A stretch of DNA of 26,659 nucleotides from Stentor coeruleus (Eukaryota; Ciliophora; Heterotrichea; Heterotrichida; Stentoridae), in the NCBI GenBank assembly GCA_001970955.1, contig MPUH01000996.1:1-26659 (forward strand), read 5' to 3'. Shown here piece after piece: positions 8,669 to 17,522 of the stretch (position 1 is its first letter; each line of letters opens with the position of its first letter). The translations under genes and the position numbers were made by a program. A model generated the notes under the pieces. The model was not told the origin of the DNA and searched no databases. It saw nothing but the letters and a program-made list of their open reading frames with translations.

Positions 8669-10063
8669 ATGAGGGCATTGTATGTAAATGTTGATACAAG
8701 CAAAAGTTATGAAAACTTATCGGGTAAAAGTTCTTCATTAATATGTGGGATATCGGTTAGGAATAAAAAACTGTCTAAACTTGTTGAAGAGGCTTTTTTG
8801 GTGAAGAAGAAAAAATGTCAGGAGGAAAAAAAGAGAAACAGGATGAAATTAACACTGGAACTACATCAGCAATTAGAAATTGAATTAAATGTATCAGCGA
8901 GGATTATACAAAAACATATAAGAGGATATTTGGCTAGAAAATATGTTAGGGAAATGCTCATAGAAAAATATCGATATGAAAACTATTTGTTAGAAATGCA
9001 ACAAAAAATAGGTGAATATTGGGAAGTGGATTATTGTATTAAACATATTGCTGCTTATAGGATACAAAGGTATTGGAAAGGGTTTAGGAAATATCCTGTG
9101 AAAATCGATTTAGTACAGAGGTATATGAAAATGGTAAGGGTAATGATCGAATTTGAAAAGACTAGAAAATATCGTCAGGATGAAAAAATGAAATTGGGAT
9201 TGATAGAAAAATATATTAAAATCAAAATAGGGATCCATTTACAGTTTCTTTGTAGATGTTGGGAAAGCTTTAGAAACTATGAAAAGTCTAGGAAAAACTC
9301 AGAAGTGACAATAGAAAGTTCTGTTAGTAAAACTAGTGAAGAAAGTGAAATTAATGAAGAAAGTGAAGAAAGTGAGATTAGTGAAAAAAGTATTTTAGAA
9401 AAAGCTAAAGAGCCTGAAATTATTAAAGAAAAAAATTCTATAGGCCATGCTGAAGTTTATAATAAAATATTACCTTTGCCACCTAATGATTTTGCACTAC
9501 CTAAACTTTTTGTTTTGAGTGAAGCTAATTTTACTAAACCTACTTTGTCGTCGCAGGGAAAAAATGCTGATTATTGTGGATTGCCACCAATAAAACCTTT
9601 TAAGATAAATAAAGCAAAGGTTGTGAAGTTGAAAAAACTTACGAATCAAACTAGTGGAAAAATTACTTATGTTAAAGAGAAAACTATGGAGGTTAAACAG
9701 AAAATAGAACAAAATATGGATATCAAATCAAAGATTGAACAAACTAAAGTTGGGGTGAGTTCTGAAGTTAAGATACCAAGATCTAGCTTACCAAAGAAAT
9801 ACAGCTATATACAAAGTAAAATCAATGAACTAAAAGATCGTTCTACAAGAAGTAGTTCAACTGGCCCTCTACATAAAAATCATTCAGAAAAAGAAGAATG
9901 CCTAAACAAGACAAAGCAAGATTTAATTTTACCATCTCTAGGATTTAAACAAGCTCTCCCTGATCTTTATCAATTTGTTGAAAGCTATGGTCAAACCATT
10001 AAAAAAAATGATTCAGTAAAAACAGCATCAGGGTTAATTATATTAACAGCACTTCGTAAATAA
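8669..10063 (+). CDS. IQ-motif (calmodulin-binding) protein, function unknown
   Basis: A 464-aa protein starting at ATG 8669, 60 bp after the POLD1 stop. Two IQ motifs are seen: I-I-Q-K-H-I-R-G-Y-L-A-R at about residues 79-90, a good match to IQxxxRGxxxR, and a weaker Y-R-I-Q-R-Y-W-K-G-F-R at about 130-140. IQ motifs bind calmodulin or centrin-like EF-hand proteins, which are abundant in ciliate cortex and basal bodies. Residues around 215-255 form a Ser/Glu-rich acidic stretch of repeated S-E-E-S-E/I units, and the C-terminal half is basic, proline-containing and probably disordered. No catalytic domain is visible. The gene ends 69 bp from the converging transporter gene. Confidence 0.8.
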   Translation: MRALYVNVDTSKSYENLSGKSSSLICGISVRNKKLSKLVEEAFLVKKKKCQEEKKRNRMKLTLELHQQLEIELNVSARIIQKHIRGYLARKYVREMLIEKYRYENYLLEMQQKIGEYWEVDYCIKHIAAYRIQRYWKGFRKYPVKIDLVQRYMKMVRVMIEFEKTRKYRQDEKMKLGLIEKYIKIKIGIHLQFLCRCWESFRNYEKSRKNSEVTIESSVSKTSEESEINEESEESEISEKSILEKAKEPEIIKEKNSIGHAEVYNKILPLPPNDFALPKLFVLSEANFTKPTLSSQGKNADYCGLPPIKPFKINKAKVVKLKKLTNQTSGKITYVKEKTMEVKQKIEQNMDIKSKIEQTKVGVSSEVKIPRSSLPKKYSYIQSKINELKDRSTRSSSTGPLHKNHSEKEECLNKTKQDLILPSLGFKQALPDLYQFVESYGQTIKKNDSVKTASGLIILTALRK

Positions 10064-10132
10064 AAGTGCTGAATAATGTATTTTAATAATTGTCTGTTAA
10101 TAATCTTAAAGCTTAATATTACGGTATAATTC

Positions 10133-11502
10133 TTATCGATAAATAATAATTTTCCAAGCATGCACTCCAGAAAACAACATAATAATCCACAAAAAAAATC
10201 CTAAAATAATAGATACACTCCACTTATATTCCAAAAAAAAAGCACATTCTGCAAAAATAATAAACAAACACTCAGTAAATAATAAACTTAAAATAGATAA
10301 TAATCTTTCTACACAATTGGAGTTCTTTATAATCATAGATCCAATAATAATACAAAAAAATATCAGAATTTTAATTATATATTTCCTTTCACATCTTCCT
10401 ATCCAAGAATTTCCTAATATTTCCTTTGATATAAACCTCATAAAAAAGCTAATAAAAAGTATCATTTCGCTTGCCATATATAAAATTTGTAATAATAATC
10501 CGNCAGAATTTTAATTATATATTTCCTTTCACATCTTCCTATCCAAGAATTTCCTAATATTTCCTTTAATATAAACCTCATAAAAAAGCTAATAAAAAGT
10601 ATCATTTCGCTTGCCATATATAAAATTTGTAATAATAATCCGATAAATTGAATGATTGAGCCTTGTTGATAAAGAAAATAATTATTACCGAAAATATAAT
10701 AATCTGATTCATATATTGGTCTATATAAATAAGCTATTTTTCCAAGTGTTCCTATAAGAGCATATATGAAGAAAGCTAACCCAAATCCCCAAAATGCAGT
10801 TTTTTTCATTGTAAAAGATGAGGTATTCTTAACAATTTTAAGTAATACATGATAGCTTTGCATGAAAAAAACACTGAAATATGAGAAATCTTTGAAACTC
10901 GAATAATTAGCTGAATTTTCAAAATTGGCTTGAATTCTATTTATAAATTCAGGAACTTTTGGGTTATAAACTATTATTATTATGCTTGCAATTTGAGTAT
11001 AAAACGCAAATATAATACTTACTAGAGCGTAGGGCCAAAGAGATTTAAGGTTTTGCTGCCGAGATTGAATGATTATAATTATTAGATATAAAATAGTAAC
11101 CCATAAACTAATATTGTAGCTGAGACTATTATAATAAATTCCTATAAACTGTTCTATATGTTTTTCTAATAATAATTGGAATATTGTGATTTGGATAATT
11201 TGGCTTAAAGTAAAAAATACAATTATTGAATAACCAGCAAGGTCTCCTGATATTGTTTTTAGAAGAGTGAATAAGGTTTTACTATGAGAAAAAGTTGATG
11301 CGTCTATTATTATTTTTGGGATATGGTAGTTAATTGTGCATAGGAAGATTATCAATAGGATAGTGTGTTGTGGCATGAATTCATAGAATATTTCTATAGA
11401 ACATAGTTGTGTACCTCCTAATAAAAAGCTCAGAAGCAAGATTATATTTGTGATAGTGCTTTTTTCTGTTGGTGGGATTGAGTAATAATCTTCAGTGCTC
11501 AT
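10133..11502 (-). CDS. AAAP-type amino-acid transporter (broken by an assembly duplication)
   Basis: As given, the minus-strand frame starts at ATG 11502-11500 and stops at 10462 after crossing the N at 10503. If the duplicated 139 bp is counted once, the frame continues to a stop at 10135-10133 and gives about 409 aa. The product is very hydrophobic, with roughly ten to eleven membrane segments. The middle part (F-F-M-Q-S-Y-H-V-L-L-K-I, then Y-A-L-I-G-T-L-G-K-I-A-Y-L and Y-Y-I-F-G-N) resembles the region of AAAP/SLC36-38 permeases that has an H in one helix and a Y-x-x-x-G-x-x-(G)-Y-x-x-F-G sequence in the next. Such permeases import amino acids across plasma or lysosomal membranes. Substrate cannot be predicted. 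The two copies of the duplicated part differ at one residue (Ser or Leu in F-I-S/L-K-E), consistent with two alleles. Confidence 0.65.
10364..10642. repeat. 139-bp direct duplication around single N (10503)
   Basis: Bases 10364-10502 and 10504-10642 are the same apart from one change (g or a in cctttgatat/cctttaatat). The single N between them and the disruption of an otherwise continuous transporter frame indicate an assembly join of overlapping contig or haplotype ends rather than a biological repeat. Confidence 0.9.
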
Positions 11503-11695
11503 TCTATTTTAATAAACTATTTAGTGGTTTAATTTTCAACAAAANTATAGAACATAGTTGTGTACCTCCTAATAAAAAGCTCAGAAGCAAGATTATATTT
11601 GTGATAGTACTTTTTTCTGTTGGCGGGATTGAGTAATAATCTTCAGTGCTCATCCTATTTTAATAAACTATTTAGTGGTTTAATTTTCAACAAAT
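11395..11695. repeat. 150-bp direct duplication around single N (11545)
   Basis: Bases 11395-11544 and 11546-11695 match except for three internal changes and the last base. The block contains the first 36 codons and the start codon of the transporter, so a second, orphan start appears at 11653-11651. Two of the changes are synonymous in the transporter and one lies just upstream of the ATG, as expected for two alleles joined head to tail by the assembler. Confidence 0.9.
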
Positions 11696-11800
11696 AAAAA
11701 TACAATCTGAAAATTGAAATAATTTTCTTTATAATAAATCTCCATTGATAAAATTTTTTGTTTCTTCCCACTATTATACAAATTTTCTAACTTACGCTTA

Positions 11801-12355
11801 TTACTTAAATTCATTAGATTGATGTCTTGCGATATCATATTTCTTTTCAATCTCTTCTCTTTTTATAGAAACTCTCCCAGTTGATTCTATCTCATTTTGT
11901 GGGTTCAAAAGATTATCATTATTTCTATAAAACTGGGCATCTTTCAAACTGCTTCTATAGCACCAACCTATACAAATAGCAACTAATATAAGTACACATG
12001 CACCAAGCATTGTATATCTTACTACATTTGCATATTCCTCACCAAGTAATTGTTCATAATTGGTGTACATTATAACAGCTAGGGTAAAACTAAGCTCTCC
12101 TGCAAAAGCTCCTGTTAAACACCCAAGATAACAAGTCAAACCTCCTAAAGCTGAACGAGTTGTATGGCCAAATATTGCTAATAGTACTAGATAAAAACCT
12201 AAAAAGATATAGCTTCCGTTGTACCATGTAAAATTATCTGTTTGCATACATACTGAAATTCCTGCAGCTATGTTGCCGAATCCTACTATGATAAGCATTA
12301 AAGTACAACTCCTAAACATGAAGAAAAGGCATTGATTTCCTGAGACTTCTGGCAT
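11801..12355 (-). CDS. Small four-TM membrane protein, family unknown
   Basis: A 184-aa protein with four predicted membrane segments at about residues 10-35, 47-66, 70-96 and 112-131, and a charged cytosolic-looking tail of about 50 residues. The layout resembles tetraspan proteins, but the loop between segments 3 and 4 is only about 15 residues and has no C-C-G motif, so it is not a classical tetraspanin. Short first loop residues include a possible N-glycosylation site (N-F-T) before W-Y-N-G-S. It lies between the DHHC enzyme gene (86 bp spacer) and the transporter gene, all on the minus strand. Function is unknown. Confidence 0.75.
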   Translation of the reverse strand: MPEVSGNQCLFFMFRSCTLMLIIVGFGNIAAGISVCMQTDNFTWYNGSYIFLGFYLVLLAIFGHTTRSALGGLTCYLGCLTGAFAGELSFTLAVIMYTNYEQLLGEEYANVVRYTMLGACVLILVAICIGWCYRSSLKDAQFYRNNDNLLNPQNEIESTGRVSIKREEIEKKYDIARHQSNEFK

Positions 12356-12441
12356 TTAAATATGTTAATAAAGAGTATTTATTATATATAGAAAGGATTT
12401 TAGATACTTAAATGGGTAAGTATAGAGTAAAAATGGCTAAA

Positions 12442-13866
12442 TTAGTTTGGTTTATTGCAGCACATCCTATAACAGTTTGTTAAGAAAAAACCTCTTTTCC
12501 CTGCATGCTTGCGGTTCTTAGAAAGCCTTTCACTTGAAGTTTTATTATGCGAGAAGTTTTTAACTTGGATTATAAAAAGTAAAGTTATTGGGTACAGGAT
12601 CAATGATGAAATAAATACAACAATAGCCGCTGGGGGTATAGCATTTTTCCCTTTAAACATCCCATCATTTTTTGGAAACAAAAACACATCAACAGCAATA
12701 TAATCAACGACTCCACACAAAATAATAAGCGTAAACAAAAATATCAGAAACATGTTATTGTTTTTCAACCCAACACAATTATTAATCCATTGACAATGAT
12801 GATCATATCTTATCACACACCTATTACAATAAAAGCAATGTCTCGATCTTGGTTGCCTAAATATTTTGCAATCAGTGCATATTTCTCCTTTAGCATTTTT
12901 ATACAATTCTTGCCAATTATAAGTCTTAGGTAAATCAATATATCCAGGATTAGAACTCATTAAGTAAATCAAGTTCGCAATAACTGCAGCGACAATACCA
13001 ATGAGCATATACGATCCAATACTTCCTTCTAAATATCTCTTACCTTTAGCACAGAAAAACAATATAAAAATAAAACTGAAAGTGATAAAACAAATCAGAC
13101 TAACTAAATGTTTATTGTTTCGATTTGGTTTCTGGAGTTTGGTTTTACAGCTGATTTTTTCGAAAAACGCAGGGTCTTTTAGCATTTTAACTATCCCTTT
13201 GCTATCAGATACAATAGCTACTTCAAGAGGTGTTCTATTTTTCTTATCTCTAACTTCAGTACTTGCCCCATATACAACAAGTTTTCTAACAACTTTTTCA
13301 TTTGCAGCAATAACAGCTAGATGCAAAGCTGTGCGGCCTTCGTTATCTTTAGTATTTTTATTAACCCCAAGGCTTAATAATAAACTTAAAGAATTAAAGC
13401 TTCCCATATAAGCTGCCCAATGTAATGGAGTCCCTCCTTTATTATCACATGCTTGTAAATCCATTCTCATTTCACAGAAAAAAGCTAAAATCTGAGGATG
13501 GTTTCCTTGTGCACATAAATGAATCACCCCAAGTCCAAGGTTATTTGTCGCATATATATCTGCATTGAATTGAACTAAAATTTGAACACATGGAAAGTTT
13601 CCTTTAGATACAGCAAGTAATAAAGGACTATAGCCATCTTTGGTTTGTCTGTTTATCCAATTGTTGTAAATTGGTTTTTCGAAATTTTGACCTATGTGAA
13701 GTAGAGCTCTTATATGTTCAGCTTTACCATAACTTACGCATGTATGTAAAGTTGTAAAACCTGAAGAATCGGTTGCCTCGCTTATGTCAAGCTCGTAAAC
13801 TTTTAAATATTCAACCAGGTCGTCCAAACTTCCTTTTGATATTACTTCAAATAGCTTGTCCGTCAT
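12442..13866 (-). CDS. Ankyrin-repeat DHHC palmitoyltransferase
   Basis: A 474-aa membrane enzyme of the ZDHHC13/17 (HIP14) architecture. Residues about 35-230 hold ankyrin repeats (G-F-T-T-L-H-T-C, G-Y-S-P-L-L-L-A, G-G-T-P-L-H-W-A-A, G-R-T-A-L-H-L-A, N-R-T-P-L-E-V-A). Two membrane segments follow near 250-270 and 283-305. The cysteine-rich domain then reads C-T-D-C, R-Q-P-R-S-R-H-C, C-N-R-C-V, D-H-H-C at about 355-358 and N-N-C-V-G, with two more membrane segments after it. The DHHC cysteine forms the acyl-enzyme that passes palmitate to substrate cysteines; all zinc ligands appear present. Ankyrin repeats in this family pick substrates. The start M-T-D-K-L fits the beginning of the repeat domain. 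The upstream flank (13867-14200) is G-rich on the plus strand, i.e. C-rich on this gene's strand. Confidence 0.93.
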   Translation of the reverse strand: MTDKLFEVISKGSLDDLVEYLKVYELDISEATDSSGFTTLHTCVSYGKAEHIRALLHIGQNFEKPIYNNWINRQTKDGYSPLLLAVSKGNFPCVQILVQFNADIYATNNLGLGVIHLCAQGNHPQILAFFCEMRMDLQACDNKGGTPLHWAAYMGSFNSLSLLLSLGVNKNTKDNEGRTALHLAVIAANEKVVRKLVVYGASTEVRDKKNRTPLEVAIVSDSKGIVKMLKDPAFFEKISCKTKLQKPNRNNKHLVSLICFITFSFIFILFFCAKGKRYLEGSIGSYMLIGIVAAVIANLIYLMSSNPGYIDLPKTYNWQELYKNAKGEICTDCKIFRQPRSRHCFYCNRCVIRYDHHCQWINNCVGLKNNNMFLIFLFTLIILCGVVDYIAVDVFLFPKNDGMFKGKNAIPPAAIVVFISSLILYPITLLFIIQVKNFSHNKTSSERLSKNRKHAGKRGFFLTNCYRMCCNKPN

Positions 13867-14516
13867 TATTATTTATATATTCAACATGGTATTTTATTGA
13901 ATGTTGTTATTTTTGGTTTAGATGATGGATGAGTGGTTTTTGTGAGATTTTTTGGGTAATGATAATTAATTTTGGAGGTGGTGGCTTATGTGATGGAGTT
14001 AAGGATTGTGTGTAAATTTAGTTTTTAAGAGTAGTGATATGAATATTATTTTCATATTATACTAAGATATTGAATGCTTAGGGAATTTTGGATTGAAAGA
14101 GTGTGAATTCAAATTATAAGGTTTTAAGTTTGATTAATGGTAGATGAATTATAAGTTTTTAAGGATGGATAAGTTATAAGTGTCAATTAATTGTATATGT
14201 TTACAAAATTTTACAATTTTCATGCTGATATTAGTTAACTATCTCTACCTTTAATCGTACAACATCAACATACTAAACCTAACATATTTTCGCTAAAAAA
14301 TATCGAATCATGCATCCATAAATCCTATAAATTTAAAACTTATCAAAAAAAACCGATAAACATCACCAAATGTACAAATCTGAACTCAACACATTTACCC
14401 CTTAAATAATCTCTACTAAATCTAAAATCTTCCATACCTAAAACAAAACTATCCAAATTTTTTCCAATCAGAAAATAAAATAACAGCAATGAATCTTAAG
14501 ATATATAATTTCCAAT
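13867..14516. promoter_or_regulatory. Divergent intergenic region with sharp G/C strand switch
   Basis: This 650-bp spacer separates two genes that point away from each other. In 13921-14100 I count 49 G and 4 C on the plus strand; in 14221-14400 I count 10 G and 42 C. On the coding strand of each gene the upstream DNA is therefore C-rich and G-poor. No ORF, repeat or known motif explains it. Both promoters must lie here, but no core element could be identified. Confidence 0.6.
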
Positions 14517-15278
14517 ATGCCATCTGCTAAAATCTCCTTACTTGAAGGTCAAGATATGATAAAGCTCCGTAACAATTTATCCTATATCCCAATACAAGCG
14601 TCAGAAATAAAACAAAGTCTTGATGATTACAAAGAAGTCTTAGAATACAAATCACAATTTATCAATAAGCATCATTACAATACAAGTTTGTCACCTGAAT
14701 CTATTGAGAAAAAAAAATCTATCAATAATCAAGCGAAAAAGTGGCAAGATGACTTGACGGCTATATTCAAAGCTAAGCTAAAAAAAAAAGCTAACAACAT
14801 TATAGAAAAAGTAAAAGAGCAAGGGGAAATTGAATCAAGTTTCTATGACTCGATAATTTTACGTAATCTTATACAGAAAATGAAAATCGATGAGATATCT
14901 CGAAGAATCTCTATAGAAACTTATAGGGCTAAAGTTCAAGATTTTAATAAAGATAAACTAAGGAAAAAAGTGGAAAAGGAATTTAATTCTAAGAAACTAA
15001 AAGAAAAAGATAAGGCGAGTGTTNCTCGAAGAATCTCTATAGAAACTTATAGGGCTAAAGTTCAAGATTTTAATAAAGATAAACTAAGAAAAAAAGTGGA
15101 AAAGGAATTTAATTCTAAGAAACTAAAAGAAAAAGATAAGGCGAGTGTTTGGAATAAAGTCCAGTTCTTTAGAAAAACTAGTATAGATGGGCATTTGCCT
15201 CCCAGAAGACAGAGTGTTTCTGGGTTTGATTTTGTGACTCAAATCCAGGATAAACAAGAAGTACATAAAGATACTTGA
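14517..15278 (+). CDS. Coiled-coil protein of unknown function (contains assembly duplication)
   Basis: As written the frame is 253 aa with one unknown residue; counting the duplicated 126-bp unit once gives about 211 aa. The protein is Lys/Glu-rich and helical, with no domain I recognise. The last part (P-P-R-R-Q-S-V-S-G-F) looks like a basophilic kinase site. The N at 15024 and its duplicated flank are in frame (125+1 bases = 42 codons), so the ORF passes through and hides the artefact. It stops at TGA, one of the few TGA stops here. Confidence 0.7.
   Translation: MPSAKISLLEGQDMIKLRNNLSYIPIQASEIKQSLDDYKEVLEYKSQFINKHHYNTSLSPESIEKKKSINNQAKKWQDDLTAIFKAKLKKKANNIIEKVKEQGEIESSFYDSIILRNLIQKMKIDEISRRISIETYRAKVQDFNKDKLRKKVEKEFNSKKLKEKDKASVXRRISIETYRAKVQDFNKDKLRKKVEKEFNSKKLKEKDKASVWNKVQFFRKTSIDGHLPPRRQSVSGFDFVTQIQDKQEVHKDT
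14899..15149. repeat. 125-bp direct duplication around single N (15024)
   Basis: Bases 14899-15023 and 15025-15149 are identical except one synonymous change (agg/aga, both Arg). The pattern is the same as at the other single-N joins, so an assembly duplication is more likely than a true internal protein repeat. Confidence 0.88.
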
Positions 15279-15369
15279 TTCACATCATAAAAATATAATT
15301 AAATGTTCTTTAATTATATTATAGATGATAATATCCTCTCCTCTCCTTTCTAATATAATATAATTTTTT

Positions 15370-15726
15370 ATGTTAGCTTTACTTATGCCCTTTATCTTAA
15401 GTTCTTTAGCAAGAATTATTGATGTTGATGCTGCAAGTAGCTTCGATATTATACCTAATGCAAACTATTCAGCAGAAATATCATCTAATCCTTCTGCAGG
15501 TATTGTATGGGCCATGATATCTGATTATGGTAGTAAAATGACTATCCCTGATTCGCATGGAGAGTTTTATGTTAATAGTACAGATAATACTAAGGGTTTC
15601 CAAAAAATTGAGTTTGAATGTAAGAATTGTGTGTCAGGTGAAGAAACCTACGCACTTTTTGTTCTAAAGAGGCCATGGAAAAATGATGCTAGTCTTGTGA
15701 GGAAAATAACTTTCAACGTTATATAA
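15370..15726 (+). CDS. Chagasin-like (I42) cysteine protease inhibitor, secreted
   Basis: A 118-aa protein. The first 20 or so residues (M-L-A-L-L-M-P-F-I-L-S-S-L-A) form a hydrophobic signal peptide. The remainder has the length and three loops of the chagasin/ICP family of papain-type protease inhibitors: N-P-S-A-G-I-V-W near residues 40-47 for the N-P-T-T-G-Y-x-W loop, a middle loop with T-D-N-T-K-G-F-Q-K-I, and K-R-P-W near 99-102 for the R-P-W loop. These loops wedge into the active-site cleft of cathepsin L/B-type enzymes. The G-x-G of the middle loop is imperfect. Two cysteines (E-C-K-N-C) sit between loops, unusual for chagasins. It likely acts in the secretory or lysosomal/phagosomal route. 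It starts 91 bp after the previous stop. Confidence 0.72.
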   Translation: MLALLMPFILSSLARIIDVDAASSFDIIPNANYSAEISSNPSAGIVWAMISDYGSKMTIPDSHGEFYVNSTDNTKGFQKIEFECKNCVSGEETYALFVLKRPWKNDASLVRKITFNVI

Positions 15727-15961
15727 TTTAGCTAATGATAATTGAAAAGAAAATTAAAGTTTGTTATTTCTAAACAGTTGATTGGTTGTTTAGGATAGTT
15801 TTTTATGTGCTAGGTTTTGATTTGTCTTGTCCTTTTCAATAATATGTTATGAGTGACTAGTTTTAACTTTTTGAAATAATTCTTGATTTATATCACGATA
15901 GTCAAAACCTGAATTCTTCCATAACAAATGAATGACTCATAGATAAATGAGTGTTATATAA

Positions 15962-16449
15962 ATGCTAACTAAGTACAAATTTAATAGAAAAGCAATGAAC
16001 ACTTTTCTCAAGTCAATTCATCCTATGAATAAGAAGAATAAAAGTATTAGACATGGAAATGGACATGAAATTTATGAGTCAAGACTTTCTGAATCTCCTT
16101 CAAGATCATGTCGAGATATCCTAGAGAAATCTTTTTCAAAAACAGCTTCTCCTATCATAACTAATCGTAAGGTAAATAAACTAAATAGAATAAAAACTTT
16201 CAGAATCGTTATCACAATTTGACAAGAGCATACATAATTCATCAATCTACTCCAATTAAATTTCAACCAAATTCAAGAGCAAAATCTCCAGCTATAGTAA
16301 ACACTAATAATCACTTTGTTTATAATGACCCAATTATACTCAGAGGATCTCCTTTAAGTGTAAAAATGCGTAAAAACACTCCAAATTTTATTAGGTCAAG
16401 ACCCAAAAGGCTTATAACAAAACTGCCTTTTGTTAAATGGGTAAACTAA
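15962..16449 (+). CDS. Small basic protein, function unknown (probable 17-nt intron)
   Basis: Two frames join well if gtaaataaactaaatag (16172-16188) is removed as an intron: exon 1 is 15962-16171 (70 codons) and exon 2 is 16189-16449 (86 codons plus TAA), giving 156 aa. Without splicing, exon 1 ends at TGA 16220-16222. The donor GTAA and acceptor TAG look like the 15-nt intron at 2468, though 17 nt is longer than the usual 15-16. The product is rich in Ser, Asn, Lys and Arg and probably disordered; no domain is recognised. It may be the 5' part of a larger gene with the next ORF, but no acceptable intron joins the two frames. Confidence 0.5.
16172..16188 (+). other. Candidate 17-nt intron
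   Basis: GT/AG-bounded 17-mer lying between codons. Its removal shifts the frame exactly as needed to join the two open stretches. Length is atypical for this genome, so a sequence error nearby remains an alternative. Confidence 0.45.
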
Positions 16450-16481
16450 TATTTCATATTTTAAATTTAAACAGTCATATG

Positions 16482-16982
16482 AACAGGAACAAAAACATCG
16501 CTGGAGTTTTAAAAGAAGATCTTGGCTACTTACTTCCCAAGAGTATTTTGGATGAACTTGATGAGAAAAGCTCAGGTTATTCATCACCATTTGGGGCTAA
16601 AAATTGCCATGAAAATGATCAGAATTTGAATTACTCGAATCAATTCACTTTTTCACCATATATACCACCAGAAAGTAGGCTTAGTTCATATATCAACAAG
16701 AAACAAATAGATGATGATATTGCCAAACCGTGCAATTTATCTGGGTTTTTCAACGATATGTGCATCAATGATGAAATCCAAAACACAATAAAAAATATAC
16801 CTCAACGTGTCAAACTTTATAAACACTTTAAAGAAAACAACTTCTTTTTACAAATACAAGAAAATATTGAGGAACACTGTAGTAGAATACAACCAAAGCT
16901 AAATAGTTTTGCTAATAGCTTTATTCCGGATTATGATAAAGAAAATACCTTTCCAATTAAGAAGAGCAGCTTAAAATACTGA
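16482..16982 (+). CDS. Hypothetical protein, unknown function
   Basis: A 166-aa reading from ATG 16482; the same frame is open from ATG 16437 (181 aa), but that would overlap the previous gene by 13 bp. A 32-bp spacer with start at 16482 fits the tight spacing seen elsewhere (20 bp between UTP7 and POLD1). The protein is rich in Asn, Ser and Lys, with short motifs such as L-P-K-S-I-L-D-E-L and F-I-P-D-Y-D-K-E-N-T-F. No known domain. It ends at TGA. Fusion with the upstream gene by an unrecognised frameshift cannot be excluded. Confidence 0.55.
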   Translation, partial: NRNKNIAGVLKEDLGYLLPKSILDELDEKSSGYSSPFGAKNCHENDQNLNYSNQFTFSPYIPPESRLSSYINKKQIDDDIAKPCNLSGFFNDMCINDEIQNTIKNIPQRVKLYKHFKENNFFLQIQENIEEHCSRIQPKLNSFANSFIPDYDKENTFPIKKSSLKY

Positions 16983-17495
16983 ATTACTTAATAGATAAGA
17001 ATTAGAATATAGTTTTTTAATTGTTGAGACTGATGCATTTTAGTAGATGTTTGTTTTAGTTTCTTATGATTTATGTTTGAAATTTATACAAATTTCAAAT
17101 GTTGAGAAGAAGATTTTATTTTTTCTGTGATGTAAAAAGAATATGTTTTTGTGTTGCTTTCAAACGCATGATTTGAGATCAGATACGAAAACATATGTAT
17201 GAGTTTGTAAATACTTGAAATTTAGGTAATATTAAATTTATGAATTTTTTTGACTAAATGTTGAAAGATTTGGATTTAAGAGTATATTCATGATTATAAA
17301 AACTCTTCAGCCATTAAAAACTTAAATTCAAGCATCCTTACTAGCCTATCTAATTTTTTCATCTATAAAATTTTATCATAATTTCACTCCTCAAATGTAT
17401 TTTTCTTAATCTTAACTAATAAAAATTATCCCATTATGCTAAACTAACTTCAACTTTTCCAAACTTTCTCATAAGAATCCAAAAAATACAATACC
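16983..17495. other. Tandem intergenic region with skew switch
   Basis: About 510 bp between two plus-strand genes. The left half is T/G-rich, the right half C/A-rich: 17281-17460 contains 7 G and 36 C. The switch lies near 17280. No ORF or repeat. It presumably holds the 3' end of the upstream gene and the promoter of the downstream gene. Confidence 0.55.
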
Positions 17496-17522
17496 ATGGT
17501 CATAAATAATGGCTATATAAAT

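Noticed and set aside
10133..13866. Transporter, four-TM protein and DHHC enzyme as an operon-like membrane system
   Set aside because: Same strand and close spacing are normal in this compact genome; nothing in the sequence links their functions.
14899..15149. True internal protein repeat of 42 residues in the coiled-coil protein
   Set aside because: An N separates the copies and the same single-N pattern occurs elsewhere in non-coding DNA, so an assembly duplication is more likely.
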